DNA from: Anaerolineales bacterium
Lineage (GTDB): Bacteria > Chloroflexota > Anaerolineae > Anaerolineales > UBA11858
Length of the DNA stretch: 55,962 nucleotides
NCBI GenBank assembly: GCA_016785015.1
Contig: JADHTJ010000012.1
Span: 1-55,962 of the forward strand
Direction of reading: 5' to 3'
How positions within the stretch are numbered: the first letter of the stretch is position 1; every line of letters starts with the position of its first letter. The notes beneath the pieces were generated by a model. It saw nothing but the letters and a program-made list of their open reading frames with translations. It had not been told where the DNA came from and ran no database searches. Made by a program: the position numbers and the translations under genes. Positions 35,535 to 43,922 of the stretch are shown here, piece by piece.

Positions 35535-36687
35535 CCATTAAACTATCTGCTATTAAGGTTGTTAAATCTCTTATCTCAATATCGATCTCATCTCCCAAAA
35601 TGGGGTCATTCTGGGCGCATTTGAAGTGGATTTGGCATTTGATGCAAGATGTGACCAAAGTTTCCGCGCCGGTGGCTTTGGCCTCTTTCAGGCGCTCAAC
35701 CTGAATGCTTTTACTCACCTGTCCGCACGCTGTCCAGCAGCTTGTGCCGCAGCAAAGAGCAGCATTGCGAGTACGACTCATCTCCACCAACTCAAAACCC
35801 AAGTCATCCATGATCTGACGGGGGGCATCGTAGACGCCCAGATGACGACCAAGGTTGCAGGCATCTTGGTACGTGACCGCAGCCTTGAGATGTGTATCTC
35901 CGTTAAATTCTTGCGCAGCAAGGAATTCGACCAGGTGTAATACTTCTAGACCATGATTTTCGATAAATTGAGGGTAGTCAATTTTCAAGGTACGCGCGCA
36001 TTCAGGACAAGTGGTGATGATCTTTTTTGCACCGCTCTCTTTCAAGTTTTCGATATTGATTTGCCCTAAAGTACGGAATGTTTCTTGGTCGCCCTCCCAA
36101 AGCTGATCATGGCCGCAGCATCGTTCGTCTGCTAAAACTTGGGGCTCAATGCCCAAATGGTTCAAGATTCGTACCGCTGCCTGAGCAATTTCTACCCCTT
36201 CGACATCCATTTTTTTGAAGGCAGTATCATAATAGGGCAAGCAGCCAACAAAATAAACCGTGTCCGAATCTTCAGAAACTTGTAAATCATCCGTCAGCCA
36301 ATTGAGCCGATTCTGTTTCTGATCGGCGTCTGACATAATTTTGCCCCAAGTTTGGACCATTTCGCTGTGGGTGCAATCGCCGCTGCAATCGAAACTGCGC
36401 GCCAGAGTGCGTGTGTCTCGAAGGAATTCTGAGAAATAAACGTCAGATGGGCATAATTCGGAACAACGCTTACATGTCAGACACGACCAAAACAGTGCAT
36501 CATCCATGACATCGTCTGTGTGACCATGAATGGCCTTTTCGATCAATAAACGCGGACTGGCGAAATCGCGCCTTTCATACCGCGTAATGGGGCACACGGC
36601 GCCGCACTTTCCGCAATCCAGGCAGTACCATACCCGATTTTGATCGATAAATTCTTTCATTTCAGGCATCATTGTTCGCACTTCCAT
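35524..36687 (-). CDS. hdrD: HdrD-type heterodisulfide reductase subunit (HdrC-HdrB fusion)
   Basis: This 387-residue protein joins an HdrC-like and an HdrB-like part. Two 4Fe-4S motifs lie near residues 22-32 (CLDCGKCGAVCP) and 69-79 (CLTCKRCSELCP). Two CCG domains follow: the first with CLPYYD, CCGHDQ and CPEC, the second with CNLGRHLG, CCGTSCW and CIKC. In HdrB/HdrD these CCG motifs hold the non-cubane clusters that cleave heterodisulfides. The organism is not a methanogen, so the acceptor could be another disulfide or thiol compound. The first ATG (36685-36687) overlaps the mvhD end by 26 nt; the ATGs at 36670-36672 and 36667-36669 are alternatives. The last residues come from a repeat. 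Confidence 0.9.
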   Translation of the reverse strand: MEVRTMMPEMKEFIDQNRVWYCLDCGKCGAVCPITRYERRDFASPRLLIEKAIHGHTDDVMDDALFWSCLTCKRCSELCPSDVYFSEFLRDTRTLARSFDCSGDCTHSEMVQTWGKIMSDADQKQNRLNWLTDDLQVSEDSDTVYFVGCLPYYDTAFKKMDVEGVEIAQAAVRILNHLGIEPQVLADERCCGHDQLWEGDQETFRTLGQINIENLKESGAKKIITTCPECARTLKIDYPQFIENHGLEVLHLVEFLAAQEFNGDTHLKAAVTYQDACNLGRHLGVYDAPRQIMDDLGFELVEMSRTRNAALCCGTSCWTACGQVSKSIQVERLKEAKATGAETLVTSCIKCQIHFKCAQNDPILGDEIDIEIRDLTTLIADSLMEHG

Positions 36688-37102
36688 TCAATCCGTCAAC
36701 GAAATTACCCACAACATCTACGAATGTTTGGCCTTCCCTTGCGGCGATCCAATCCAACTTGAATTGTTCTTCTCGGTAACCGAGTAGCGCAACCAATTCT
36801 TTGACCTCTTTATAGATCTCCTCTGCGCGCCGGTTACCAAATTCAAATTGACATTCTCCAGGAGGGCATCCCAACATCAATACGCCATTAGCGCCTTTTT
36901 CAAACGCTTTGAGAATAATTCCTGGACTGATTTGTCCCAAACACATCACCTTGATTGGATGAACCGATGATGAATAGGTCAAGCGCTCAGTGCCAGCTGT
37001 TTCCAGCCCGCTATAAGCATTCCAGTTGCACGTAATTACGATCACCTTCGAACTTGACTGCAATTTGCCTTCCATAATGTTGTCTGGGTGCAATGTCGTC
37101 AT
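36662..37102 (-). CDS. mvhD: MvhD/FrhD-like 2Fe-2S subunit with one ligand replaced
   Basis: This 146-residue protein of the MvhD (hydrogenase iron-sulfur subunit) family passes electrons to HdrA. The core is VIVITCNWNAYSGLETAG, then KVMCLGQISPGIILKAFEKGANGVLMLGCPPGECQF. The usual family motif is C-N-W-C; here the second Cys is Asn, whereas the MvhD domain fused to hdrA in the same cluster keeps CNWC. The other three Cys remain. I chose ATG at 37100-37102, preceded by GAAGGAAAG; an in-frame TTG at 37112-37114 overlaps the preceding gene's stop but has no good site. Cluster type or stability may be altered. Confidence 0.87.
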   Translation of the reverse strand: MTTLHPDNIMEGKLQSSSKVIVITCNWNAYSGLETAGTERLTYSSSVHPIKVMCLGQISPGIILKAFEKGANGVLMLGCPPGECQFEFGNRRAEEIYKEVKELVALLGYREEQFKLDWIAAREGQTFVDVVGNFVDGLNGSANNDA

Positions 37103-37110
37103 TCTTTCCT

Positions 37111-40100
37111 TCAATTCACAAGGATTGCATCCAACATGACTTCAAGTTGGTCATCCGTTGAACATCCAGCTGTGATCGCTCCAGATGGGCAGTGTGCCGC
37201 GCAGGTGCCGCAACTGGCACAGATTGCCGGGTCAATCCAGGATGCATACCGTCCGTCGATTTCTACAAGTTCAGGAGCGCCATATTCACAGATGTCGATG
37301 CAGGTATTGCAGGCTCGGCAGCGATCTGAATCGACAATGGCAGCGGTTAATGGTCGGTTCTCATTGCGACCGATCCAGGCAGCCACTCGTGCAGCCGCAG
37401 CAGATCCCGATACCGAGGAGTCCATCTTCGGGTCGATGTAAAATACGCCCGGCCGATGGGTATCTAATCCACCCCAGGTTGAACGAATCCGAGGTTGGAG
37501 TCGATCCTGCCCGAAGGCAATTAATTGTCCCTTGTGTTCATCTACGTTACTAGGGATCAGAATCAAAGTTGAGGCGCTCCAGGTTTGTTCTTCGAGAATC
37601 GCACAGTACAATCCGCCAGATCGTTGTATTTCTTGGGGGACTGATGTAATCCATTGTGTCGTAATCCCTAATTGATTTAGGATTTCCTCACAGACTGGCG
37701 CAGCGGGGCCGTTCCCCAAGAGGAGTGCCGTTTTTTTAATTTTTCTTGCTCCCGCACGTTTACCTGTTTCCACCTTGGCGCGGGCAATCGTCGCCTCAAC
37801 CAGGGTACTGGCTTTGTGGGTCGCAAATTGGGGTTCATCTGCATGTACCCAGGCACATTGTTCGCGAATATTGACCAGTTCAAATTTGGCCGATCCAGCG
37901 CCTAGGCTGGGTGCAGGCTGCCTCTCAAATATCCCCAAATTATTTCTGGTTCTCATCCTTTGATAAGTACAACTGTAGCATACTTGATCAATATTGCAGC
38001 AAGAGCAGGCAGCTAGAACAACCCGGTTCAAGGCATGGGCTTTCACTGTGCTATTGATGATACTTGCTGCATCAGGTGAGCAAGAGAAAGGCAGCACCTG
38101 GGTATGGATTACATCAGGATGATCTGCAATCTGTTCGCAGATTGTCTGGGTGTCGATAACTGCTGAAATTTGACCGTTGGTGACATCGTCACCGCATTGG
38201 CAAATGAACACACCGATTCGGGCTGATGTCACCTCTTTCTCAGGTTGAGATGGGCTTCTAGACGTCTGGCGTTCAGAATGGATATCCGTCATCAGACGCG
38301 CCACGACAGCTGATCCCATGAGAACATCGTCGGGTGCAATCTGATAAAAACCCTGCCCTTCAGCATGGTCTAGATTTGCTGGAACATCGGCGTAATCAGC
38401 GTAGATGATGTTGCTGATATTCACAGTCGTGTGGTGGCCTTTTTCATTATGGTCTATGGCATTAACCTCGCACACAGCAACACAAGCCAGGCATTCACTG
38501 CAGGTGCCACATACCAAACAGCGGCTGGCTTCTGTAATGGCTTGTTCTTCAGATAGGGGTAAATCTACCTCAACAAAATTACCAACCCAATCGTCCACCG
38601 AAATTGCGGGGATTTCAACCCGCGGTTGATCTGATGCCTGACTGTCTTCAAATCGAGTTATACTTTCTTCTTTGGTGAAGTCGACCATTTCCAGGGTTAT
38701 GGGATCCTGAATACCTTTTTCGCCTTGCAAATAGCGGTCAATACTGCGAGCGGCTTTGTGTCCATCGCCGATCGCATCGATTACAAAGAAAGTTTGGCCG
38801 CGCCGCACATCACCGGATACAAAAATCCCAGGGAGTGTGGTCATCAGATTCTCATCACTAATAATCCCGAACGGGGAACTTGCGCCGATACTGCCATCTT
38901 GAGGTAAGAAAGAGAAATTAGGTTCTTGGCCGATGGCCCAAATCACCAAGTCAGCGGGTAAGATATGCTCGGAATCGGGGATTTCGTCGAAGTCGGGTCG
39001 GCCATTTTTGAAGCCTCGAAAATTTATTTCCGCACAGCGCACACCGAGGATTTTGTTATTTTCAACGACGATCTCTTTGAATGTACGCCCGGGGCGCATT
39101 TCCACCCCTTCTTCTTCGGCCACCCCAATTTCCCATTCAAACCCGGGCATTTCACCGCGAGGCTCAAGACAGACCATGCGAACCTCTTCGGCCCCCAGGC
39201 GAACAGCGGTTCGAGCTGAGTCCAGGGCAACATTACCGCCCCCAAGCACTATTGCCTTTTTGCCGCTCAGGTCGATTTTCTCCCCCAGGCAAGTCTGACG
39301 TAATAGGTCCAAACTGAGCCAGTTTTCAGGATGATCTGAATTTGGAATAGGGATTTTCTTGGCACGATGGGCGCCAGTGGCAATCAGGGCCGCGTCAAAT
39401 CCGTTCTCTAATAAACCAGGAATGTCATCAATCCAGGTGTCGAGTTCCAGACGTACGCCCTCATCGAGAATCTGCTGAATCTCCCAATCGAGTTCGTCTG
39501 TTGGTAAACGGTGCGGAGGTATGCCCACCCGCATCATTCCGCCGGCTACCGGCAAAGCATCGAAAACAGTAACCTCGTATCCCAGGCGAACCAAGTCGCG
39601 GGCCGCGGTCAATCCAGATGGTCCAGCTCCAATAATGGCGATCTTAAAACCATTGGGATCAGGCAGCTTTTCTGGCAATACTTTTTCGGCCAAATCAGCA
39701 CGGTGGTCATATTCCCAGTCAGCAACGAAGCGTTTCAACGCCATGATATTTAAGGGTTCATCGACTTTACCGCGCGTGCAATTGGCTTCGCAATTATGAT
39801 TGCACACTCGCCCACAAACGGAAGGGAAGGGAATTGCCTCCCGGATGAGCTCAATGGCCTCTTGGTATCGCTTTTGGGCAATAAGCGCCACGTAGCCCTG
39901 TACATGTATTCCCCCAGGGCAAGTGCCCGAACAGGGTGCTTTACCGGGTCTCTCAATGGCTGAAACCCCGGGTTGCCCAGCTAGGAAAATTGCTTTGCGG
40001 TCATCCCCAGGCACGGTCACTGGACAAACATCAATGCAATTTTTACAGGCCGTGCAGCGAGAGATATCAACATAGCGGGGCTTCTGATGCAAATCTACTC

Positions 40101-40344
40101 GGAACCCTCCAGCATCATTGTGAACACTGTTCAAATCGGTATTCGTCCAAACTGTGATCAATGGATGCCGAAGAACTTCCAATGAGCGAGCATTCATTAG
40201 GTGTGGTGCAATATTTTCCGAGGTATCGGAACCCAGGAAAGGCGACGATGCTACCAGATGTACAGGATTCCCTGAATCGGCTAGATCGAGGGCGGCCTGA
40301 AGCCCAGCCATACTTCCACCGATGATAAGCGCACCTTTACTCAC
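37111..40344 (-). CDS. Chimeric HdrA / NfnL(GltD)-like flavoprotein with multiple ferredoxin domains
   Basis: This 1077-residue fusion has an HdrA-type FAD loop at 5-20 (ALIIGGSMAGLQAALDLADS); the HdrA Sec/Cys segment is lost (NIAPHLMNARSLEVLRHP). A 4Fe-4S motif lies at C97-C107. A GltD/NfnL-like unit follows: N-terminal Cys set C138-C189, FAD loop GAGPSG at 239-244, NAD(P) loop GGGNVALDSA at 368-377. The NADPH-type YRR after this loop is replaced by VCLEPRGEMP, suggesting NADH. More Cys motifs lie at C609-C625. A second HdrA N-terminal domain (RIGVFICQCGDD) occupies about 709-860, and a double ferredoxin C1009-C1052. The GTG start has AAGGAG 5 nt before. It is the best candidate for the NAD(P)H-linked bifurcating hub. 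Confidence 0.85.
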   Translation of the reverse strand: MSKGALIIGGSMAGLQAALDLADSGNPVHLVASSPFLGSDTSENIAPHLMNARSLEVLRHPLITVWTNTDLNSVHNDAGGFRVDLHQKPRYVDISRCTACKNCIDVCPVTVPGDDRKAIFLAGQPGVSAIERPGKAPCSGTCPGGIHVQGYVALIAQKRYQEAIELIREAIPFPSVCGRVCNHNCEANCTRGKVDEPLNIMALKRFVADWEYDHRADLAEKVLPEKLPDPNGFKIAIIGAGPSGLTAARDLVRLGYEVTVFDALPVAGGMMRVGIPPHRLPTDELDWEIQQILDEGVRLELDTWIDDIPGLLENGFDAALIATGAHRAKKIPIPNSDHPENWLSLDLLRQTCLGEKIDLSGKKAIVLGGGNVALDSARTAVRLGAEEVRMVCLEPRGEMPGFEWEIGVAEEEGVEMRPGRTFKEIVVENNKILGVRCAEINFRGFKNGRPDFDEIPDSEHILPADLVIWAIGQEPNFSFLPQDGSIGASSPFGIISDENLMTTLPGIFVSGDVRRGQTFFVIDAIGDGHKAARSIDRYLQGEKGIQDPITLEMVDFTKEESITRFEDSQASDQPRVEIPAISVDDWVGNFVEVDLPLSEEQAITEASRCLVCGTCSECLACVAVCEVNAIDHNEKGHHTTVNISNIIYADYADVPANLDHAEGQGFYQIAPDDVLMGSAVVARLMTDIHSERQTSRSPSQPEKEVTSARIGVFICQCGDDVTNGQISAVIDTQTICEQIADHPDVIHTQVLPFSCSPDAASIINSTVKAHALNRVVLAACSCCNIDQVCYSCTYQRMRTRNNLGIFERQPAPSLGAGSAKFELVNIREQCAWVHADEPQFATHKASTLVEATIARAKVETGKRAGARKIKKTALLLGNGPAAPVCEEILNQLGITTQWITSVPQEIQRSGGLYCAILEEQTWSASTLILIPSNVDEHKGQLIAFGQDRLQPRIRSTWGGLDTHRPGVFYIDPKMDSSVSGSAAAARVAAWIGRNENRPLTAAIVDSDRCRACNTCIDICEYGAPELVEIDGRYASWIDPAICASCGTCAAHCPSGAITAGCSTDDQLEVMLDAILVN

Positions 40345-40381
40345 GAATTCTCCTTAAATCAGCTAGTTCTTAGGTATGGTC

Positions 40382-41953
40382 TCAGGTTTTGATTTTCTCT
40401 CCATGCTCAAAACCGATATCAAAAACCTTTAGATTCAGCTCTATCGTTTTGGCCGGAACCGATTCAGCGACAGCCTGGCGCATAGCTTCTCTGCTGACTA
40501 CGCCAACGATAGCTGTCCAAAATCCCAACATAACTGTATTGGCAGCCTTGCTTGTACCCGCCTCTTCAGCGATCTTTGTGGCTGGAATACCATAGGTGTC
40601 AATATCTGTGCGATGGTCATCTGGTAATTCGACAAGGCTATCGTCAATCACCAACACGCCACCTGGAGCAAGGGAGGGCACATATTTCGTATAAGCTCCC
40701 TGCGAAAGAATAATCATGCTCGTTGGTTCGACTGGATGAGGGTGGTGTATGGGGTCGCTGGAGATGACTACCTGCGATCCGGCAGCCCCACCGCGTGCTT
40801 CAGGACCGTAGCTCTGTGTGAAGCACGCTTCTAGTTTGTCATAGATGGCGGCAGCTACACCGATTATCCGGCCTGCGCTGATGATCCCTTGGCCGCCAAA
40901 GCCGCCTAATTTAACCTCCGCACGTTGAATATGGTCTTTTCTGGCGGGAATTTCAGTGCGATTGTCTACAGCATCCTTTTCGGCTAACCAAATTTTCTCA
41001 GCATGCTCATCGCGCTGATCCATGGCAGCTTTCAGATCCGGTTTGGCTTCGTCTAAGAATTCACCTTCTATAATTTCAGTGATCTCACCCTTGGCGTTGA
41101 ATTTGATATCTACATCTTTGGGATGAGCATCTGTAACCGTCCGACCAACTTGTTGGTAGTACTTCATTGTTTCGAGGCCGCGGCGGCCTAAATTCTGCTC
41201 GTCTAAGCCGCGACCTTCGCGATTCCATCGAGCGTAGGCTGTCGAACAGGGTGCGATGACTTCAACAAAGCTAAAACCTGGATGGGCTAATGCCCTTCGC
41301 AAAGTCCATTCAAGTTGACGGGCGTGCAACACAGTCCAACGGGCTACGAAAGATGCGCCGCTGGCCGCAGCCAGATAAGGCAAATTGAAGGGATACTCGA
41401 AGTTGCCATACTGCGCAGTAACCGCTCTGGCTTCATGTGGGGTGGTAGGACCGACCTGACCGCCGGTCATGCCATAATTGAAATTGTTGACACAAACCAC
41501 GGTGATATCTAGGTTTCGACGGGCGGCGTGAATGAAGTGATTGCCGCCGATACCGGCGATATCCCCATCTCCAGAGAGAACGACGACCTTTAATTCTGGA
41601 TTGGCTAATTTGAGCCCAGTAGCAAAGGGAATAGCCCGTCCGTGGGTGGTGTGGAATGAGTCAAGCCGTACATACCCAGCAATTCGTCCTGTGCAGCCAA
41701 TACCTGAAACTGCAGAAACCTTATCAAGATCCCAATCTTGATTTTTTTCCAACCATTGTAGGGCGCCGATGAAAGTTGTCAACGCAGTCCCCAAACCGCA
41801 ACCCTGACACCATATGTGTGGTAGCCGCTCCCCTCGCAACAAATCATCCATGGGGTGCAAGCCAGTCACCCAATCACCTTCATCTAAAGGTTCATATCCC
41901 AATATTCTGGCTCGCTCACTGCGAAGCATGGTGCCGTTCGACTGCTTGGTCAT
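40382..41953 (-). CDS. korB: 2-oxoacid:ferredoxin oxidoreductase, fused beta and gamma subunits (KorB-KorC)
   Basis: This 523-residue fusion has a beta part, about residues 1-320, that binds thiamine diphosphate: CQGCGLGTALTTF, the GDGDIAGIGGNHFIHAARR motif and the VNNFNYGMTGGQVGPTTP loop. The gamma part, about 345-523, starts KLGGFGGQGIISAGRIIG and includes SYGPEARGGAAGSQVVIS, both hallmarks of the gamma domain. With KorA and KorD it oxidatively decarboxylates a 2-oxoacid to the acyl-CoA and reduces ferredoxin, or runs the reverse. KorA's YPITPATEIAE points to 2-oxoglutarate-type substrates, without proof. AAGGAG precedes the ATG; 3 nt separate it from korA. Confidence 0.93.
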   Translation of the reverse strand: MTKQSNGTMLRSERARILGYEPLDEGDWVTGLHPMDDLLRGERLPHIWCQGCGLGTALTTFIGALQWLEKNQDWDLDKVSAVSGIGCTGRIAGYVRLDSFHTTHGRAIPFATGLKLANPELKVVVLSGDGDIAGIGGNHFIHAARRNLDITVVCVNNFNYGMTGGQVGPTTPHEARAVTAQYGNFEYPFNLPYLAAASGASFVARWTVLHARQLEWTLRRALAHPGFSFVEVIAPCSTAYARWNREGRGLDEQNLGRRGLETMKYYQQVGRTVTDAHPKDVDIKFNAKGEITEIIEGEFLDEAKPDLKAAMDQRDEHAEKIWLAEKDAVDNRTEIPARKDHIQRAEVKLGGFGGQGIISAGRIIGVAAAIYDKLEACFTQSYGPEARGGAAGSQVVISSDPIHHPHPVEPTSMIILSQGAYTKYVPSLAPGGVLVIDDSLVELPDDHRTDIDTYGIPATKIAEEAGTSKAANTVMLGFWTAIVGVVSREAMRQAVAESVPAKTIELNLKVFDIGFEHGEKIKT

Positions 41954-41956
41954 GGC

Positions 41957-43165
41957 TCACTCCTTGCCCTTCTTCTTCGCTCGTTTTGATCGTCCGGCAG
42001 CTTTACGAATCGCATTTAGAACTTGGTCGGGTTCCAAAACATCGCCCCCTGGGCGGTGAACCCCCAGAACCTGAGTTTGTCCTGCTACACAGCGTTCCAC
42101 CTCCCGGATCATCTGCCCCATATTGATCTCTGGCACAACGATTCCCTTGACCTTCTTAGCGAGAGACCGAATGCGCTCCTCCGGAAATGGCCAGACTGTA
42201 ATCAATCTAAGATATCCAACCCGGATGCCTTCATCGCGAGCCATTTGGATGGGCCATAGAGAAGTGCGGGCTGAAATTCCATAGGAAACAACGACCACTT
42301 CGGCATCTTTTAAATTTTGTTCTTCTACCTCGATGATGTCATCTTTATGCGCTTGGATTTTATCGATGATTCGTCTGACATTCCACTCGTTAGCCTGTGC
42401 ATTCATGGCTGGATAGCCGCGTTCATCATGAGTCAGGCCGGTAACATGGATGCGATATCCCTCACCTGCAGATACCATGGGTGAGATATATCCATTCCCA
42501 CCATTCACGCTATCACGGTAGACTCTAAAATGGTCGGGCTCAACATCACCTTTATGGACTTGAGGCCGATCGATAATTTCGATTTCTTCTACGGGGGGGA
42601 TGACAACTTTCTCGGTCATATGACCAACTTCGGCGTCAGTCATCACCAAGACAGGGGTGCGGTATTTTTCGGATAAGTTGAAAGCTCGGATAGTTAGATC
42701 GAAAAGATCCTGAGGGGACGTGGGACTCAGGGCGATGATTTCATAATCTCCATGGGAACCCCACCGAGCTTGCATCATATCTTGTTGACCCACCAGGGTA
42801 GGTAATCCTGTTGATGGCCCCCCACGCTGAACGTTGACCAGAACACACGGTGTTTCGAGCATTATCCCAAGACCCAAGTTCTCCATCATGAGCGAAAATC
42901 CTGGCCCACTGGTAGCGGTCATCGATTTTACGCCTGCCCATGATCCTCCCAAAATGGCGTTCATGGATGCCAGTTCATCTTCCATCTGGACATAGACCCC
43001 ATCTGATTGAGGTAGCCGAACCGACATACGTTCGGCAATTTCAGTTGCAGGTGTAATTGGGTATCCGGCGAAGAAGCGGCAGCCAGCCAGGATGGCCCCC
43101 TCTGCACAAGCATGGTCTCCCAAAAGGAAGTGCTCGCCGGTCAACTGACCTTTCCCATTTTTCAT
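41957..43165 (-). CDS. korA: 2-oxoacid:ferredoxin oxidoreductase alpha subunit (KorA)
   Basis: This 402-residue alpha subunit holds the pyrimidine-binding and transketolase C-like domains. GDHACAEGAILAGCRFFAGYPITPATEIAE is the usual start, EDELASMNAILGGSWAG carries the conserved Glu near TPP, and ATSGPGFSLMMENLGL and NVQRGGPSTGLPT follow. The ATG at 43163-43165 overlaps the korD stop (ATGA) and has AAGGAG upstream. A longer open frame back to 43282 would run through korD and is rejected. The position between korD and korBC is the standard Kor order in many anaerobes. Confidence 0.93.
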   Translation of the reverse strand: MKNGKGQLTGEHFLLGDHACAEGAILAGCRFFAGYPITPATEIAERMSVRLPQSDGVYVQMEDELASMNAILGGSWAGVKSMTATSGPGFSLMMENLGLGIMLETPCVLVNVQRGGPSTGLPTLVGQQDMMQARWGSHGDYEIIALSPTSPQDLFDLTIRAFNLSEKYRTPVLVMTDAEVGHMTEKVVIPPVEEIEIIDRPQVHKGDVEPDHFRVYRDSVNGGNGYISPMVSAGEGYRIHVTGLTHDERGYPAMNAQANEWNVRRIIDKIQAHKDDIIEVEEQNLKDAEVVVVSYGISARTSLWPIQMARDEGIRVGYLRLITVWPFPEERIRSLAKKVKGIVVPEINMGQMIREVERCVAGQTQVLGVHRPGGDVLEPDQVLNAIRKAAGRSKRAKKKGKE

Positions 43166-43470
43166 TGGTTGGCATCTCCTTTTTGGATTGGGCTCACCTT
43201 GTCCGGTGAGCGTGTGCCTCCATCCTCGATGTAGATAGCAAAATCTGGGCACAGCAGGGCGCATAAACCGCAATTTACACATTGCTGATCATCTATGATT
43301 TCTGGAGGGTGATACCCTTTTGAATTGGATCGTTCGGAAATGATGAGATAGTTTTGGGGACAGAATTCAATACAAAAACCGCATCCCTTACACCGGTCGT
43401 CAATGATATGCACGATACCGTGTGCAACCTGAATGCGTTTACGATCTAGAGGTTGTCTCCAATAGGACAT
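43162..43470 (-). CDS. korD: 4Fe-4S ferredoxin-type delta subunit (KorD)
   Basis: This 102-residue double-cluster ferredoxin subunit has CKGCGFCIEFCP near residues 27-38 and CVNCGLCALLCP near 64-75. The pattern C-x2-C-x2-C-x3-C-P appears twice. It is the electron-carrying delta subunit of the 2-oxoacid:ferredoxin oxidoreductase. It is the first gene of the seven-gene - strand cluster. GAGGAGGATCC ahead of the ATG gives a strong ribosome-binding site, and a promoter lies about 80-110 nt upstream. Confidence 0.93.
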   Translation of the reverse strand: MSYWRQPLDRKRIQVAHGIVHIIDDRCKGCGFCIEFCPQNYLIISERSNSKGYHPPEIIDDQQCVNCGLCALLCPDFAIYIEDGGTRSPDKVSPIQKGDANQ

Positions 43471-43551
43471 GGATCCTCCTCGAAACTACAATGGCGATCT
43501 CGCTTTATTAGTTTTTGAGATCAAATTAATCCTATTAATTAGGTAAGAGAT

Positions 43552-43580
43552 AGTATAACAAGAAAATATATTGACCTCAA
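43552..43580 (-). promoter_or_regulatory. Promoter of the Kor-Hdr cluster
   Basis: On the - strand TTGAGG (43580-43575) and TATACT (43557-43552) are separated by exactly 17 nt, matching a sigma-70-type promoter with four and five of six consensus bases. Transcription would start near 43545, giving a leader of about 75 nt before the korD ATG at 43470. No rival promoter of this quality was seen within the cluster. Confidence 0.6.
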
Positions 43581-43655
43581 TAGTACCATTTGTCACTTCA
43601 AGGAAATATATGTAGGACGGTACTTAAACGTGGACAATAAAATTTGCTATTAAGT

Positions 43656-43791
43656 TGTCATTCTGAGGAGCGCAGGAAGCGAAGCGGCTGAAGCGACGAA
43701 GAATCTTGCTCTTTGTGTGACAAATTTAGAGATTCTTCGCTCCCACCGAAGGTGTGTCGCTCACGCCACAGGCGGGCCTCCGGCCATGACA
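43656..43791. repeat. REP-like repeat, family B, copy 3
   Basis: TGTCATTCTGAGGAGCGCAG starts the element and a mirrored CCATGACA ends it, 136 bp in all. Internal GAAGAATCTTG and GAGATTCTTCGCTCC are complementary arms. It lies in the divergent region between korD and the secreted repeat protein and is the longest of the three family B copies. Confidence 0.75.
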
Positions 43792-43922
43792 TATTGAAAA
43801 ACTCCACGGTTAACTACCGTGATGCCGAAATATATAGGGTTGCAAATTAATTGTTACTTTTTGTGAAGCGCCTGCGACTAAAGAAGCAGAAAACAATAAC
43901 CAATTCAAAAAGGAGATCAACC

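Larger units (their letters stand above)
43471..43922. other. Divergent intergenic region, korD to secreted protein
   Basis: This 452-nt gap holds the korD promoter (43552-43580), the family B repeat (43656-43791) and a short hairpin CACGGT-TAACT-ACCGTG at 43805-43821. No ORF or RNA gene is supported. The promoter of the + strand gene was not identified. Confidence 0.45.

Noticed and set aside
37088..39317. Numerous + strand open frames opposite the 1077-residue chimera
   Set aside because: They mirror Cys-rich coding sequence on the other strand and show no family motifs.
41957..43282. A longer korA start at 43282
   Set aside because: The extra 39 residues overlap korD in another frame and match nothing in the family. 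The ATG at 43165 has AAGGAG upstream and overlaps the korD stop.
43800..43850. Possible riboswitch (hairpin CACGGT-TAACT-ACCGTG upstream of the secreted protein)
   Set aside because: I could not match the rest of the sequence to the conserved cores of cyclic-di-GMP or other common riboswitches.
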